Part shown: in pieces, positions 41,840-53,083 of the stretch
Layout of the letters: every line of letters begins with the position of its first letter
How positions within the stretch are numbered: the first letter of the stretch is position 1
Origin: Streptomyces rapamycinicus NRRL 5491
GTDB taxonomy: Bacteria > Actinomycetota > Actinomycetes > Streptomycetales > Streptomycetaceae
DNA length: 64,000 nt
Reading direction: 5' to 3'
NCBI RefSeq assembly: GCF_024298965.1
Contig: NZ_CP085193.1
Location: 10,354,001 to 10,418,000 of the forward strand
Made by a program: the position numbers and the translations under genes
The notes under the pieces: generated by a model
Databases searched by the model: none
What the model was told of the DNA's origin: nothing
What the model saw: the letters and a program-made list of their open reading frames with translations, nothing else

Positions 41840-42769
41840 TCAGACGGGGCGGTGCGGTGCGGTGGCGGGCGCGGCCGAGCCGGTGCCGGTCCAGCCGTCG
41901 GCCGGGCGGTCGAACCAGAGGTGGGCCTGGCCGGTGCCGACGGAGTTCTCGTACGCGCCGTACTGGCGGGCCGGGGCCACGCACCCCCGCTCGCCGAGGG
42001 CGCCGGCCATCATCAGATAGTGGGAGAACTTCGCCTCGGGCTGGTGGGTCCAGAACTCGTCCATGGTGTCGAGGACCTTGTCGTGGCGGCCCTCCTTGAA
42101 CCAGGCGATGCGCTCCTCGTCGGCCGCCCTCGCCCGGGGGGTGAAGACATGGCGCGGGTCGCTGGCCTCGTGGTCCCGGATCTCGCGCAGCGGCCAGAAG
42201 GTGTGCGAGAGGGCGCCGGAGGCGATCAGGAGCACACGGCGGCCGGGCGTGGCGGCGATGCCGTCGGCGAGCGCCCGGCCCAGCCGGAAGTGGTCCTCCA
42301 TGTCGCCGGTCTGGCACACCCCGATCGTCATCCACCGCTTGCCGGGCAGCCCCTCGCCCAGGAACTTCCAGAGGTTGACGGTGGCGTAGTGGATCGGCAG
42401 GAAGGGGTCGTCGACCGGGGTGATGAAGGTGCCGTGTGCCTCGGCGAACTGGACTACCGAGTGGGCGAGTTCGGGGTCACCGGGGAAGTCGTACGGCATC
42501 CGGCACATGCCCCGTGGCAGCTCGTCGGAGGTGAACAGCCCCGCGCGCCGCGAGTGGGCCGTCACGACGAACTCGACCGTGGTGGCCCAGTGGGAGTCCA
42601 GGACGACGACGGTGTCGTAGCCGTCGCGCCCGAAGACGTCCTCGCGGAGCTGCCGGAGGCCGGTGACCAGGGTGATCTCCTTGCCCTCGTTGAGCTCGCG
42701 CCGGGTCTCCTCGGGGAGCACGATGGTGGGGACATGGGCGAGCAGACCCGCCCCGACGATCTCACCCAT
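41840..42769 (-). CDS. hpaD: 3,4-dihydroxyphenylacetate 2,3-dioxygenase, class III
   Basis: This 309-aa protein is a LigB-type extradiol dioxygenase: GLLAHVPTIVLP with the first metal histidine, VVLDSHWATTVEF with the second, and ASGALSHTFWPLRE. It opens the ring of homoprotocatechuate to 5-carboxymethyl-2-hydroxymuconate semialdehyde using Fe(II) and oxygen. Its start overlaps the end of hpaE by 8 bp, and an FAH gene follows after 11 nt, which fits the hpa order. Confidence 0.88.
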   Translation of the reverse strand: MGEIVGAGLLAHVPTIVLPEETRRELNEGKEITLVTGLRQLREDVFGRDGYDTVVVLDSHWATTVEFVVTAHSRRAGLFTSDELPRGMCRMPYDFPGDPELAHSVVQFAEAHGTFITPVDDPFLPIHYATVNLWKFLGEGLPGKRWMTIGVCQTGDMEDHFRLGRALADGIAATPGRRVLLIASGALSHTFWPLREIRDHEASDPRHVFTPRARAADEERIAWFKEGRHDKVLDTMDEFWTHQPEAKFSHYLMMAGALGERGCVAPARQYGAYENSVGTGQAHLWFDRPADGWTGTGSAAPATAPHRPV

Positions 42770-44273
42770 GGTCGCTGAATCCCTTCGGGGCGGTCACGCG
42801 GTTCTTCAGATCGCAGTAGAAGTCGAAGCTCCAGGTGCCGCCCTCGCGGCCGACGCCGGAGAGCCGGGAGCCGCCGAAGGGCGCCCGCAGATCGCGTACG
42901 AAGAAGCAGTTGACCCAGACCGTGCCCGCCACCAGCTGGGCGGTGACGCGTTCGGCACGCCGGTGGTCGCCGGTGGCCACGGTGGCGGCCAGCCCGTAGC
43001 GGGTGTCGTTGGCGAGGTGGATCGCCTCCGCCTCGTCCGCGAAGGTCTGCAGCGTCAGTACCGGGCCGAAGACCTCCTCCTGCACGATCTCCGAGTCCTG
43101 GGCGACGTCGGTGAGGAGGGTGGGCCGGTAGTACAGACCGCCGAGCCGGGTGTGGGAGCCGCCGCCGAAGACCACGCGGGCACCGGCCGCGATCGCCCGC
43201 CGTACGAAACCGTCGACCCTCTCGACCTGGCGGGGGTGGATGGTCGGCCCGATGTCGGTGGCGTCCGCACGCGGATCGCCCTGTGTCAGCCGGGCGGCCT
43301 TCCGCATGAAGCGGTCGGTGAACTCGTCCGCGATGGACTCCTCGACGAGGAGGCGGGTGGCGGCCAGACACACCTGCCCGGCGTTGTCGAACTGCTCAAC
43401 GGCCAGCTCGACTGCCAGCTCCGGATCCGCGTCCGCGAAGACCAGCAGCGGGGACTTGCCGCCGAGTTCGAGGCTGAGCGGGGTCAGGTTCCGGGCGGCC
43501 GAGGCGGCGATGCGCCGGGCGGTCGGCACCGAGCCGGTGAAACTGATCCGGCGGACGTCCGGGTGGGAGGTGAGGTCGTCGCCGATCTCGGAGCCATAGC
43601 CCTGGACGACATTGAGGACACCGGGCGGCAGCCCCGCCTCGGCGGCGATGTCCGCCAGCAGCGAGGCGGTCAGCGGAGACCACTCCGCGGGCTTGAGGAT
43701 CACCGTGTTCCCGGCGGCCAGGGCCGGGGCGACCTTCCAGGTGGCCAGCATCAGTGGGGCGTTCCACGGCGTGATCAGCACACAGGGGCCCGCGGGGTCC
43801 CAGCTGATGTGATTGGTGTGGCCGGGGTCGGTGGGGCCGCCGGTGTGCGTGCTGAAGTCCTCGTGGCCCAGCGACAGCAGCCAGTCCGCGAAGAAGCGGA
43901 AGTTGCGGGCGGCGCGCGGTATGACACCCCGGCGGTGCGAGCGCAGAAGCGCGCCGTTGTCGGTGGTCTCGACGATCGCCAGCTCTTCGATGCGCTCCTC
44001 AATGCCGTCGGCGATGGCGTGGAGGACGCGGGCGCGCCCGGCCGGGGGAGTGGCGGCCCAGCCGGGGAAGGCGGCCTTGGCGGCGGCCACGGCGGCCTCG
44101 GCCTCGTCGGCGCCGCCGCGGGCGATCCGGGCGAGGGTGGAGCCGTCGATCGGCGAGACATCGAGGAAGGTGGCGGTGGACGCCACGCGCCGGCCGCCGA
44201 TCCAGTGCCGGGTGTCGACGGCGACACCGGCGATCCGTGCCTCGCTCACAGCTGTGTCCGGCCGTTGGGGCAT
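42762..44273 (-). CDS. hpaE: 5-carboxymethyl-2-hydroxymuconate semialdehyde dehydrogenase
   Basis: This 503-aa aldehyde dehydrogenase has ITPWNAPLML, FTGSVPTARRIAAS, the glutamate motif LELGGKSPL and the catalytic cysteine in NAGQVCLAATR. With hpaD directly downstream it should oxidise the ring-cleavage aldehyde to the acid. ATG 44273 has GGAGG 8 nt upstream; an in-frame ATG at 44288 is less well placed. A strong TTGTTTG-N4-CAAACAA palindrome lies 16 nt before the start. Confidence 0.88.
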   Translation of the reverse strand: MPQRPDTAVSEARIAGVAVDTRHWIGGRRVASTATFLDVSPIDGSTLARIARGGADEAEAAVAAAKAAFPGWAATPPAGRARVLHAIADGIEERIEELAIVETTDNGALLRSHRRGVIPRAARNFRFFADWLLSLGHEDFSTHTGGPTDPGHTNHISWDPAGPCVLITPWNAPLMLATWKVAPALAAGNTVILKPAEWSPLTASLLADIAAEAGLPPGVLNVVQGYGSEIGDDLTSHPDVRRISFTGSVPTARRIAASAARNLTPLSLELGGKSPLLVFADADPELAVELAVEQFDNAGQVCLAATRLLVEESIADEFTDRFMRKAARLTQGDPRADATDIGPTIHPRQVERVDGFVRRAIAAGARVVFGGGSHTRLGGLYYRPTLLTDVAQDSEIVQEEVFGPVLTLQTFADEAEAIHLANDTRYGLAATVATGDHRRAERVTAQLVAGTVWVNCFFVRDLRAPFGGSRLSGVGREGGTWSFDFYCDLKNRVTAPKGFSDHG

Positions 44274-44289
44274 GTCCCGGTCCTCCATT

Positions 44290-44307
44290 TTGTTTGACCC
44301 CAAACAA
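44290..44307. promoter_or_regulatory. MarR-type operator before hpaE
   Basis: TTGTTTGACCCCAAACAA has perfect 7-bp arms around 4 bp. It is centred in the gap between hpaE and the MarR gene and shares the TTTG-N4-CAAA core with the site at 45224. Confidence 0.7.
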
Positions 44308-44392
44308 GCTAGGGGTGCTGCGGGGCGGGGTCAAGGTCACCCCGGTGGCCGGGGCCCTGGGGGAGCTGCTCCGGGGGGTGTCCGGGGCGCGG

Positions 44393-44968
44393 TCACTGGC
44401 GGGAGCGGCGGCCCGAACGTCGTGGCGCGAGATCCCTTCCGTCGAGCAGTTGCCGTCGGCGCTCCTCGCCGTGCTCCTCCAACTGGGCCACGATCGCGCG
44501 CAGCCCGTTGGCGAGCCGCAGGCACTCCTCGGCGCTCAGCGGCGTGGCGACGAACGCCTCTTCGGCGTTGAACGCGGGGAAGAGGCGCTCCATGAGCTCC
44601 TCGCCCTCGGGGGTGAGCGAGAGCAGTACGCGCCGCCCGTCCTCCGGGTGGGACGCGCGGGCCACGAGGTGACGCGACTCCAGGGTGCGCGCGATTCCCG
44701 TCAGCGTCCCCTTGGAGATGCCCGCCTCCTCCGCGACCGACCAGGTCTCGGCCTCGCCCCAGATCCACAGCACCCACAGCACCACGAAGCCGGTCCAGGT
44801 CAGATCGTGCGGGCGGAGCGCGGAGTTCTCCAGGTGCTGGCGGACGGCCGCGGCGGCGCGGTGGATATTGGCGACGGCGGCCATCTGTTCGCGCTGCAAC
44901 TCGAAGCCGCCCAGTCGTTCCTGGACGGCCTGTTCGGTCTCGGCGATGGATCGGCGGCGCCCGGGCAC
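44393..44968 (-). CDS. MarR family transcriptional regulator
   Basis: This 191-aa regulator has the MarR winged helix-turn-helix (about residues 60-140; TWSVAEEAGISKGTLTGIAR and TLESRHLVARASHPEDGRR). GTG 44968 has GAGGAGG 7 nt upstream. It lies between hpaE and a divergent glutamine-synthetase-like gene, and both of those have the same palindrome in their promoters, so it probably represses both until an aromatic ligand binds. HpaR of E. coli, the hpa repressor, is also a MarR protein. Confidence 0.9.
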   Translation of the reverse strand: MPGRRRSIAETEQAVQERLGGFELQREQMAAVANIHRAAAAVRQHLENSALRPHDLTWTGFVVLWVLWIWGEAETWSVAEEAGISKGTLTGIARTLESRHLVARASHPEDGRRVLLSLTPEGEELMERLFPAFNAEEAFVATPLSAEECLRLANGLRAIVAQLEEHGEERRRQLLDGRDLAPRRSGRRSRQ

Positions 44969-45182
44969 GGTGGATCCTCCTCGGCTTCGGGCGGCCTGGG
45001 CCGCCGGGGTGATTCGTTCGCGCTCAAATGTAGCCCCGGGCGCGCCGGGTGCCGGGCGACGGCGGTGCCGGGGCCGGGCGACGGCCCCCGCCCGGGGCCG
45101 GGTGGGAGCCGTCACCCGGGGCCGGGTGGCGGCCGTGTTCCGGTCCGCGGGTGGCCGCGTCCGGGCCGTATCGCGACAGACC

Positions 45183-45211
45183 TTGTGGACGGCCCGGCCG
45201 CCTCGTATCGT
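45183..45211 (+). promoter_or_regulatory. Promoter of the GS-like gene
   Basis: TTGTGG (45183-45188), a 17-bp spacer, TATCGT (45206-45211). The palindrome at 45224 lies just past the expected transcription start. Confidence 0.5.
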
Positions 45212-45223
45212 GTGGCCCTCTCG

Positions 45224-45235
45224 TTTGGCATCAAA
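45224..45235. promoter_or_regulatory. MarR-type operator before the GS-like gene
   Basis: TTTGGCATCAAA has the same TTTG-N4-CAAA form as the longer operator before hpaE. Its position after the promoter fits repression. Confidence 0.5.
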
Positions 45236-45318
45236 TAATTCCGGCACCCCCGTGGGCCGGGACAGGGCACGGGGCCAGAACGGAGCACACCGTCCGGCCC
45301 ACTTCCAGGGAGCGACCA

Positions 45319-46674
45319 TTGAGCGCCGAGACAGCCGACCGGGTCCACCGGAGGACCGAGGCGCTCGCGGCCGAGGGCATCGACGTCGTACGCGTCGCCT
45401 ATCCCGACATGATGGGCTCCGACCGCGGCCGGGACATCCTGCTGCACCATCTGCCGCACGCGGTCGGCCACGGCCTCGCCTTCAGCCGGGCCGTCTACCA
45501 CACCGCGGCGCTCGGCGATCACTCGTACATCCCCGGCGGCCTCGAAGCCGGTATGCCGGACTTCCTGGTCCGCCCCGACCTGACCACGCTCGTCGCCCTG
45601 CCGTGGGAGCCGGGCGTGGCCTGGTGCATCGGCGACGTCCGGGACCCGGCCACCGGGCTGCCCGTGCCCGAATCGCCGCGGGACCTGCTGCGTCAGGTCA
45701 TCGGCCGGCTGCTCGACGCGGATCTGACCGCGGTCGTGGGGCCGGAACTGGAGTACGTCCTGCTCGACCCGGACCCGGACTCGCCCGTCGGCTGGCGGCG
45801 CTACGCCCCCGCCCCCGGCCATGTCTACACGACCGGCCGCAAGAGCGATCCCGACGGGCACCTCCTGCGCACCCTCCGGGCGCTGCACGCGCTCGGGCTC
45901 GACGTCAGCGGCGGCAACCGGGAGTTCGACAGCGGTCAGTTCGAGATCAACCTCAGCCACTCGGAGGCGCTGGACGCCGCCGACCGGGCCTTTCGCTTCA
46001 AGGCGGCGATCAAGGAACTCGCCCATGCGGAGGGCAGGTTGGCCACGTTCATGGCCAAGCCGTTCAACGACGGAGGCGGCTCGGGGTGCCATGTCCATCT
46101 GTCCCTCGTGGACGCGGAGGGGCGCAACGTCTTCGACGCGCCCCGGGAGCCGTACGGGCTGTCCGCCCCGGCGCGCCACGCCCTGGCGGGAGTGCTCGCC
46201 CACGCCCCCGCGCTCTCCGCGCTGCTCAACCCCACCGTCAACTCGTACAAGCGCTTCGGCCCGGACACCACGGCCCCCTGGCTGGTCAACTGGGGCCTGG
46301 ACAACCGCAACGCCCTGGTGCGCGTCCCGCCCGAGCGCGGTGGCGCCGCCCGCCTGGAGGCCCGTCTCGGCGACGCCACCGCCAACCCCTACCTCGCCAT
46401 CGCCGGTCTGCTCGCCGCCGCCCATCTGGGCATCGCCGCCGCCGAGGAGCCCCCGGCACCGATGACCGGCGAGGGCCGCGACAGGGGCACCGCCACCCCG
46501 CTGCCGACCGACCTCGGCCGGGCACTCGACGCCCTGGAAGGCGACGACCAGCTCACCGATGCGCTCGGCAAACCCTTCGTCGACGCCTTCCTCACCTTCA
46601 AACGGGACGAACTGGCCAGGTTCCAGCGGTACGTCACCGACTGGGAGTTCCGCGAGTACGCGCGGCTCGTCTGA
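45319..46674 (+). CDS. Glutamine synthetase family protein (gamma-glutamyl-amine ligase type)
   Basis: This 451-aa protein has the GS fold: VGPELEYVLLD, GGNREFDSGQFEINLSHSEA, AKPFNDGGGSGCHVHLS, NPTVNSYKRF and LEARLGDATANPYLA. It resembles the GlnA2/GlnA3/GlnA4 class, which glutamylates polyamines or ethanolamine instead of making glutamine. The TTG start has AGGGAG 6 nt upstream; no ATG or GTG fits. The shared operator with hpaE suggests it glutamylates an aromatic amine, or detoxifies one, but this is inference. Confidence 0.83.
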   Translation: MSAETADRVHRRTEALAAEGIDVVRVAYPDMMGSDRGRDILLHHLPHAVGHGLAFSRAVYHTAALGDHSYIPGGLEAGMPDFLVRPDLTTLVALPWEPGVAWCIGDVRDPATGLPVPESPRDLLRQVIGRLLDADLTAVVGPELEYVLLDPDPDSPVGWRRYAPAPGHVYTTGRKSDPDGHLLRTLRALHALGLDVSGGNREFDSGQFEINLSHSEALDAADRAFRFKAAIKELAHAEGRLATFMAKPFNDGGGSGCHVHLSLVDAEGRNVFDAPREPYGLSAPARHALAGVLAHAPALSALLNPTVNSYKRFGPDTTAPWLVNWGLDNRNALVRVPPERGGAARLEARLGDATANPYLAIAGLLAAAHLGIAAAEEPPAPMTGEGRDRGTATPLPTDLGRALDALEGDDQLTDALGKPFVDAFLTFKRDELARFQRYVTDWEFREYARLV

Positions 46675-46703
46675 GGCGGGTCCGCCCCAAGGCGCCGGAG
46701 GTC

Positions 46704-47435
46704 TCAGGCGAGATGCCGGGCGAAGAACCTCAGCGTGCTGTCCAGCTCGAAGGCCGGGCTCTCCGCGTGTGCGCCGGGGTTGGCGTGCAGTGTCTTCTCG
46801 GCCGAGGCCAGGGCGTCGAAGAGCGCCAGGCTCTGGTCACGCGGCACCCGCTCATCGTCCCACTGCACCAGGAACTCCACCGGGACGGTGATCCGGGCGG
46901 CGGCCTCGGCCGAGGCCGCCGCCCCGCCCAGGCCCAGCACCGCGGCGCGGACCCGGGGTTCGGCGGCGACGAACGGAACGCCGAGGCCGCAGCCCAGCGA
47001 GATCCCCCAGTAGCCCACCGGACCGGTGCCGACGTGATCGAGTCGCCGCACCGCGTCCAGGACCGCCTGCCATTCCGGAACGGTCCGGCGGGCCACGAGC
47101 GCCTGGAACTCGGCGATGAGCGGGGCCAGTTCCGCTCCGGCCTCCACACGCGCCTGGTTCTCGGCGGCGATCCGGCTGTACTCCTCATGCGGTGGCCGGT
47201 CACCGTGTCCGGGCACGTCGACCGCCACCGCCGTGAAACCGCACTCGGCCACGAAGCGGTGTGCAAGGGCGAGGATGTCCGGGGCCTTCTTGTGCTGACC
47301 GCCGCCGTGCCCCAGCAGGATCAGGGGACGGGCACCGGTGGCGCCTTCCGGCGTCCACAGCACGCCGGGTATCTCACCGAGGGTGAAGAGCTGTTCGCGG
47401 ACACCGTCGGACGACGTTTCAGAGATGAAGCGCAT
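46704..47435 (-). CDS. Alpha/beta hydrolase, dienelactone hydrolase-like
   Basis: This 243-aa protein has the alpha/beta-hydrolase core: LILLGHGGGQHKKAP near the oxyanion hole, the nucleophile serine in YWGISLGCG, an aspartate in QWDDERVP, and a histidine in NPGAHAESP. It resembles YghX/DLH-type esterases. The substrate is unknown. It ends convergently, 29 nt from the stop of the GS-like gene. Confidence 0.8.
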   Translation of the reverse strand: MRFISETSSDGVREQLFTLGEIPGVLWTPEGATGARPLILLGHGGGQHKKAPDILALAHRFVAECGFTAVAVDVPGHGDRPPHEEYSRIAAENQARVEAGAELAPLIAEFQALVARRTVPEWQAVLDAVRRLDHVGTGPVGYWGISLGCGLGVPFVAAEPRVRAAVLGLGGAAASAEAAARITVPVEFLVQWDDERVPRDQSLALFDALASAEKTLHANPGAHAESPAFELDSTLRFFARHLA

Positions 47436-47608
47436 TGCGTCGCAAGCCTTTCGGGATGCCTGATACGGGCACTCCCTAGGCCATGCGGGAGAAGGAGGCC
47501 CGACCTGTCACAGTGTTGATCGGTCCCACCTCCTCGGTTCGCGGCAGCGCACGGCGGCCCTGAAAATACCACGAAGGCGAGAGCGCAACGGCGCCTCGCG
47601 CCCGGCTG

Positions 47609-49980
<2,372 letters not shown>

Positions 49981-49982
49981 CG

Positions 49983-50052
49983 CCATGTCATGAGTCCGCC
50001 TGACGTCATCTCGTGAGTCCGCATGACATCTGTCATGCGGACTCATGACATG
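49983..50052. promoter_or_regulatory. Nested inverted repeats before the ABC/two-component operon
   Basis: TGAGTCCGCATGAC (50014-50027) and GTCATGCGGACTCA (50032-50045) form a perfect 14-bp stem with a 4-nt loop. CATGTCATGAGTCCGC at 49983-49998 is a further copy, also complementary to the right arm (ending 50052). It could be the aminotransferase terminator, an operator, or both. Confidence 0.65.
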
Positions 50053-50094
50053 CCGCACTCCTCACGGCCCCGCCGTGCCGGAAACCTGGAAGGC

Positions 50095-51021
50095 ATGGAC
50101 ACCGTCATCGAAACCGCCGACTTGCGGCGGCACTACAAGGGATTCGAGGCCGTGCGCGGCATCGATCTCACGGTCGCCCGTGGCGAGCTCTTCGCGCTCC
50201 TGGGGACCAACGGGGCCGGTAAGACCTCCACTCTCGAGGTCCTGGAGGGGCAGGCCACCCCCACCTCCGGGACCGTTCGGGTGCTGGGCGGCGACCCGTA
50301 CCGCGACCGCGCCGCCGTCCGTCCCCGGATCGGGGTGATGCTCCAGGAGGGCGGCTTCCCGACCGAACTCACGGTCACCGAGACCGCGCGCATGTGGGCG
50401 GGGTGCACCAGCGGCGCCCGCCCCGTGCCCGAGGCCCTGGAGCTGACCCGGCTGACCCAGCGGCGGGCGGTGCGGGTCAAGCAGCTCTCCGGTGGCGAGC
50501 GCCGCCGCCTCGATCTCGCCCTGGCCCTGCTGGGGCGGCCCGAGGTGCTGTTCCTGGACGAGCCGACGACCGGCCTGGACGCGCAGTCCCGCCACGAGAC
50601 CTGGGAGCTGATCCGGGAGCTCAAGGAGCAGGGCACGACCGTGCTGCTCACCACCCACTACCTGGAGGAGGCGGAGCAGCTGGCCGACCGGCTGGCGATC
50701 ATGCACGCCGGGCGGATCGCCACCTCGGGGCGGGTCGCGGACGTGGTCGCCGAGCGGCCCTCGCGGATGAGCTTCGAGCTGCCCCTGGACTACTTCCTCG
50801 GCGATCTGCCACCGCTGGCACCGCTGGGGGTGACCAGGCAGGAGAACGCCGGGCGGACGGTCAAGCTGGAGACCGCCGATCTCCAGCGCACGGCGACGGC
50901 GCTGCTGCTGTGGGCCCGGGACAAGGACGTGGCGCTGAGCGGGTTCGACGCCCGGTCGGCCACGCTGGAGGAGGCGTTCATGGAGATCGCGAAGGGCCTG
51001 GAGAGCGAGGGCACACGATGA
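50095..51021 (+). CDS. ABC transporter ATP-binding protein (DrrA/CcmA type)
   Basis: This 308-aa ATPase has Walker A GTNGAGKTST, signature LSGGERRRLDLAL, Walker B VLFLDEPTTGLD and the H-loop TTHYLEEAEQ. The long C-terminal extension is typical of drug or lipid exporters with an ABC-2 permease. ATG 50095 was chosen by domain start; the open frame upstream is in the repeat region. It overlaps the permease gene (ATGA). With the permease and a two-component system it forms a common Streptomyces stress-export operon. Confidence 0.9.
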   Translation: MDTVIETADLRRHYKGFEAVRGIDLTVARGELFALLGTNGAGKTSTLEVLEGQATPTSGTVRVLGGDPYRDRAAVRPRIGVMLQEGGFPTELTVTETARMWAGCTSGARPVPEALELTRLTQRRAVRVKQLSGGERRRLDLALALLGRPEVLFLDEPTTGLDAQSRHETWELIRELKEQGTTVLLTTHYLEEAEQLADRLAIMHAGRIATSGRVADVVAERPSRMSFELPLDYFLGDLPPLAPLGVTRQENAGRTVKLETADLQRTATALLLWARDKDVALSGFDARSATLEEAFMEIAKGLESEGTR

Positions 51022-51833
51022 CGACGTCAGCAGCCCGTACGGGACGCACACACGCGGCCACGCCCACCCGGGTCACCGCCATGGACCGCCTCGCCGCCCT
51101 CGGCCGCGCCGAGCTGACGCTGCTGGTACGCAGCAAGGCGTCCCTGGTCACCGCCGTGATCCTGCCGAGCATCATGGCCTTCGCGATGCGCGGCGTGGTC
51201 AAGGGGCTGGACCTCGGTGGCACCGGCCTTTCGGTGGCCACCGTCATGCTGCCCGCCGCGCTGGCGATGGCGCTGTTCTTCTCCGTCTACACGAACCTGG
51301 TCGGCGTGTATGTGCTGCGCCGCGAGACCCTCGTACTGAAGCGGCTGCGCACCGGTGAGGTGCGCGACTGGGAGATCCTCGTCGGCAACGCCCTCCCGGC
51401 GTTCCTGCTGGCGCTCGTGCAGTCCGTGCTGCTGGCGATCGGGATGACCGTGTTCCTGGACGCGGACGCGCCGGCCGCTCCACATCTGGCGGTGTTCGGC
51501 CTGCTCGTCGGCGTGGCGATGCTGGTGGCCGCGGGAGCGCTGACGGCGGCGTTCACCCGGACCGCGGAGAGCGCACAGCTGACGTTCCTGCCCTTCCTGC
51601 TGCTGACCATGGCCGCCTCCGGGGTCTACGCGCCGCGTGAGGTGATGCCGGACATGATGGCCGACATCGCCGCCTGGCTGCCGTTCTCGCCGGTGATGGA
51701 CCTGCTGAGGGGCGGCTGGACGGGCGGCCTGGACGGGGTGGACCAGCTCCGGGCGGCGCTCCTCGCGCTGGCCTGGACGGGCCTGGCAGTGTTCGGTGTA
51801 CGCCGGTGGTTCCGCTGGGGACCGCGAGGTTGA
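51018..51833 (+). CDS. ABC-2 type permease
   Basis: This 271-aa membrane protein has an N-terminal cytoplasmic stretch and about six hydrophobic segments (for example ATVMLPAALAMALFFSVYTN, LAVFGLLVGVAMLVAAGALT). The conserved loop LRRETLVLKRLRTGEV is characteristic of ABC-2 exporters. It should work with the ATPase whose stop it overlaps by 4 nt. The exported compound is unknown. Confidence 0.88.
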   Translation: MTTSAARTGRTHAATPTRVTAMDRLAALGRAELTLLVRSKASLVTAVILPSIMAFAMRGVVKGLDLGGTGLSVATVMLPAALAMALFFSVYTNLVGVYVLRRETLVLKRLRTGEVRDWEILVGNALPAFLLALVQSVLLAIGMTVFLDADAPAAPHLAVFGLLVGVAMLVAAGALTAAFTRTAESAQLTFLPFLLLTMAASGVYAPREVMPDMMADIAAWLPFSPVMDLLRGGWTGGLDGVDQLRAALLALAWTGLAVFGVRRWFRWGPRG

Positions 51834-51853
51834 GGACGGCGGAGCCGAAGGTG

Positions 51854-53083
51854 ATGGAGACGATGAGCATGAGCGTGGACGACTGGGTGGAGCGGCTCGG
51901 GAGCCCGGACGGCCCCGAGCGCTACCGCCGCTACACCGTCGCCACCGTCGTCTTCCTCGCCGCCACCGAGGCGGCGCTGTGGGTGTTCTGGATCGCGACG
52001 ACGGAGGCCGGCACGCTCGGGCTGGCCCTGGTGGCGGGCGTGGGCGCGGTGCACGTCGCCGTCCAGGGGCTGCTCTCCCGCGCCGCCCTCCTCCACTACC
52101 TCGGCGCCGGACCGCGCCCGGTCCTGCTGGTCGCGCTGTACGCCGCCGTCACCGTGGTCATGGCCGCCCTGGGGTGTGCGCTGCTGGCCGCCGGACGCAT
52201 CCATGACGGGAACCTGGCCGCGTACCTGGTCTGGCTGCTGATGTACTACGCCGGCCCGCCGATGCTGGCGCTGCCGCGCCGCGCCGGGGCGGCGCTGGTG
52301 GCAGCGGTGCCGGTGGCGGCGCTCGGCGCGGCGGCGGCCAGCGGGCTGTCGGGCGAGCCGCTGGCCCTCGTGATCGGCGCCACCTTGCTCATGGTTCCGT
52401 TCATGGCCACCGCGCTACGGGTCTCGGGGTGGAGCGTGCGGCTGATCGAGGAGCTGGCCAGGGCGCGGGCGACGCAGGCCCGCCTCGCCGTGGCGGAGGA
52501 GCGGCTGCGCTTCGGCCGCGATCTGCACGATGTGCTGGGCCGCAACCTCGCCGTGGTGGCGCTGAAGAGCGAGCTCGCGGTGGAGCTGGCCCGGCGGGGC
52601 CGGGAGGAGGCGGTGGCCCAGATGGAGGAGGTGCAGCGGATCGCGCAGGAGTCACAGCGGGAGATCCGCGCGGTGGTACGCGGCTACCGCACCGCCGATC
52701 TGCACGCCGAACTCGCCGGGGCCCGGTCCGTGCTCGAAGCGGCCGGGATCGACTGCCGGATCGAGAACGGCCCGGCGGCGCGGCTGCCCGCGCGGACGCA
52801 GACGGCGCTCGGCTGGGTGGTCCGCGAGGGGACGACGAACGTGCTCCGCCACGCACAGGGCGCGTCCCGCTGCGAGGTGTCGGTGCGCGCCACGGCCGCG
52901 GGCTCGGTGGCAGTGCTGATGGAGAACGACGGGGCGGACACGGACCCCCGACCGGACACCGGCAGCGGCCTGCCGGGGCTGCGCGAGCGCCTGGCCGAGG
53001 TGGACGGCACCCTGGCCACCGAACGGCGCCCGGACGGGATCTTCCGCCTGACCGCGAGGATTCCGTGGGAGGCGGGCGCATGA
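51854..53083 (+). CDS. Sensor histidine kinase, HisKA_3 (NarL-partner) type
   Basis: This protein of about 409 aa has a membrane part of five or six segments (residues about 25-205), then the dimerisation domain with phospho-acceptor histidine in FGRDLHDVLGRNLA, and an ATPase domain (NVLRHAQGASRCEV, GSGLPGLRERLAEV). ATG 51854 is one of three close starts. It overlaps the response regulator gene by 4 nt. There is no extracellular sensor loop of note, so it probably senses membrane stress or the transporter, as in VraS/LiaS-like systems. Confidence 0.9.
   Translation: METMSMSVDDWVERLGSPDGPERYRRYTVATVVFLAATEAALWVFWIATTEAGTLGLALVAGVGAVHVAVQGLLSRAALLHYLGAGPRPVLLVALYAAVTVVMAALGCALLAAGRIHDGNLAAYLVWLLMYYAGPPMLALPRRAGAALVAAVPVAALGAAAASGLSGEPLALVIGATLLMVPFMATALRVSGWSVRLIEELARARATQARLAVAEERLRFGRDLHDVLGRNLAVVALKSELAVELARRGREEAVAQMEEVQRIAQESQREIRAVVRGYRTADLHAELAGARSVLEAAGIDCRIENGPAARLPARTQTALGWVVREGTTNVLRHAQGASRCEVSVRATAAGSVAVLMENDGADTDPRPDTGSGLPGLRERLAEVDGTLATERRPDGIFRLTARIPWEAGA

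Larger units (their letters stand above)
44969..45318. other. Divergent promoter region with G-rich repeats
   Basis: This 350-nt gap holds no gene. At 45067-45125 the motif CCGGGGCCGGG recurs three times, with variant ends. The promoter and operator of the glutamine-synthetase-like gene are in the last 140 nt. Confidence 0.6.

Noticed and set aside
44969..45318. G-rich repeats as a small RNA or small gene
   Set aside because: No start, stop or stable bounded structure could be defined; it is better left as promoter DNA.
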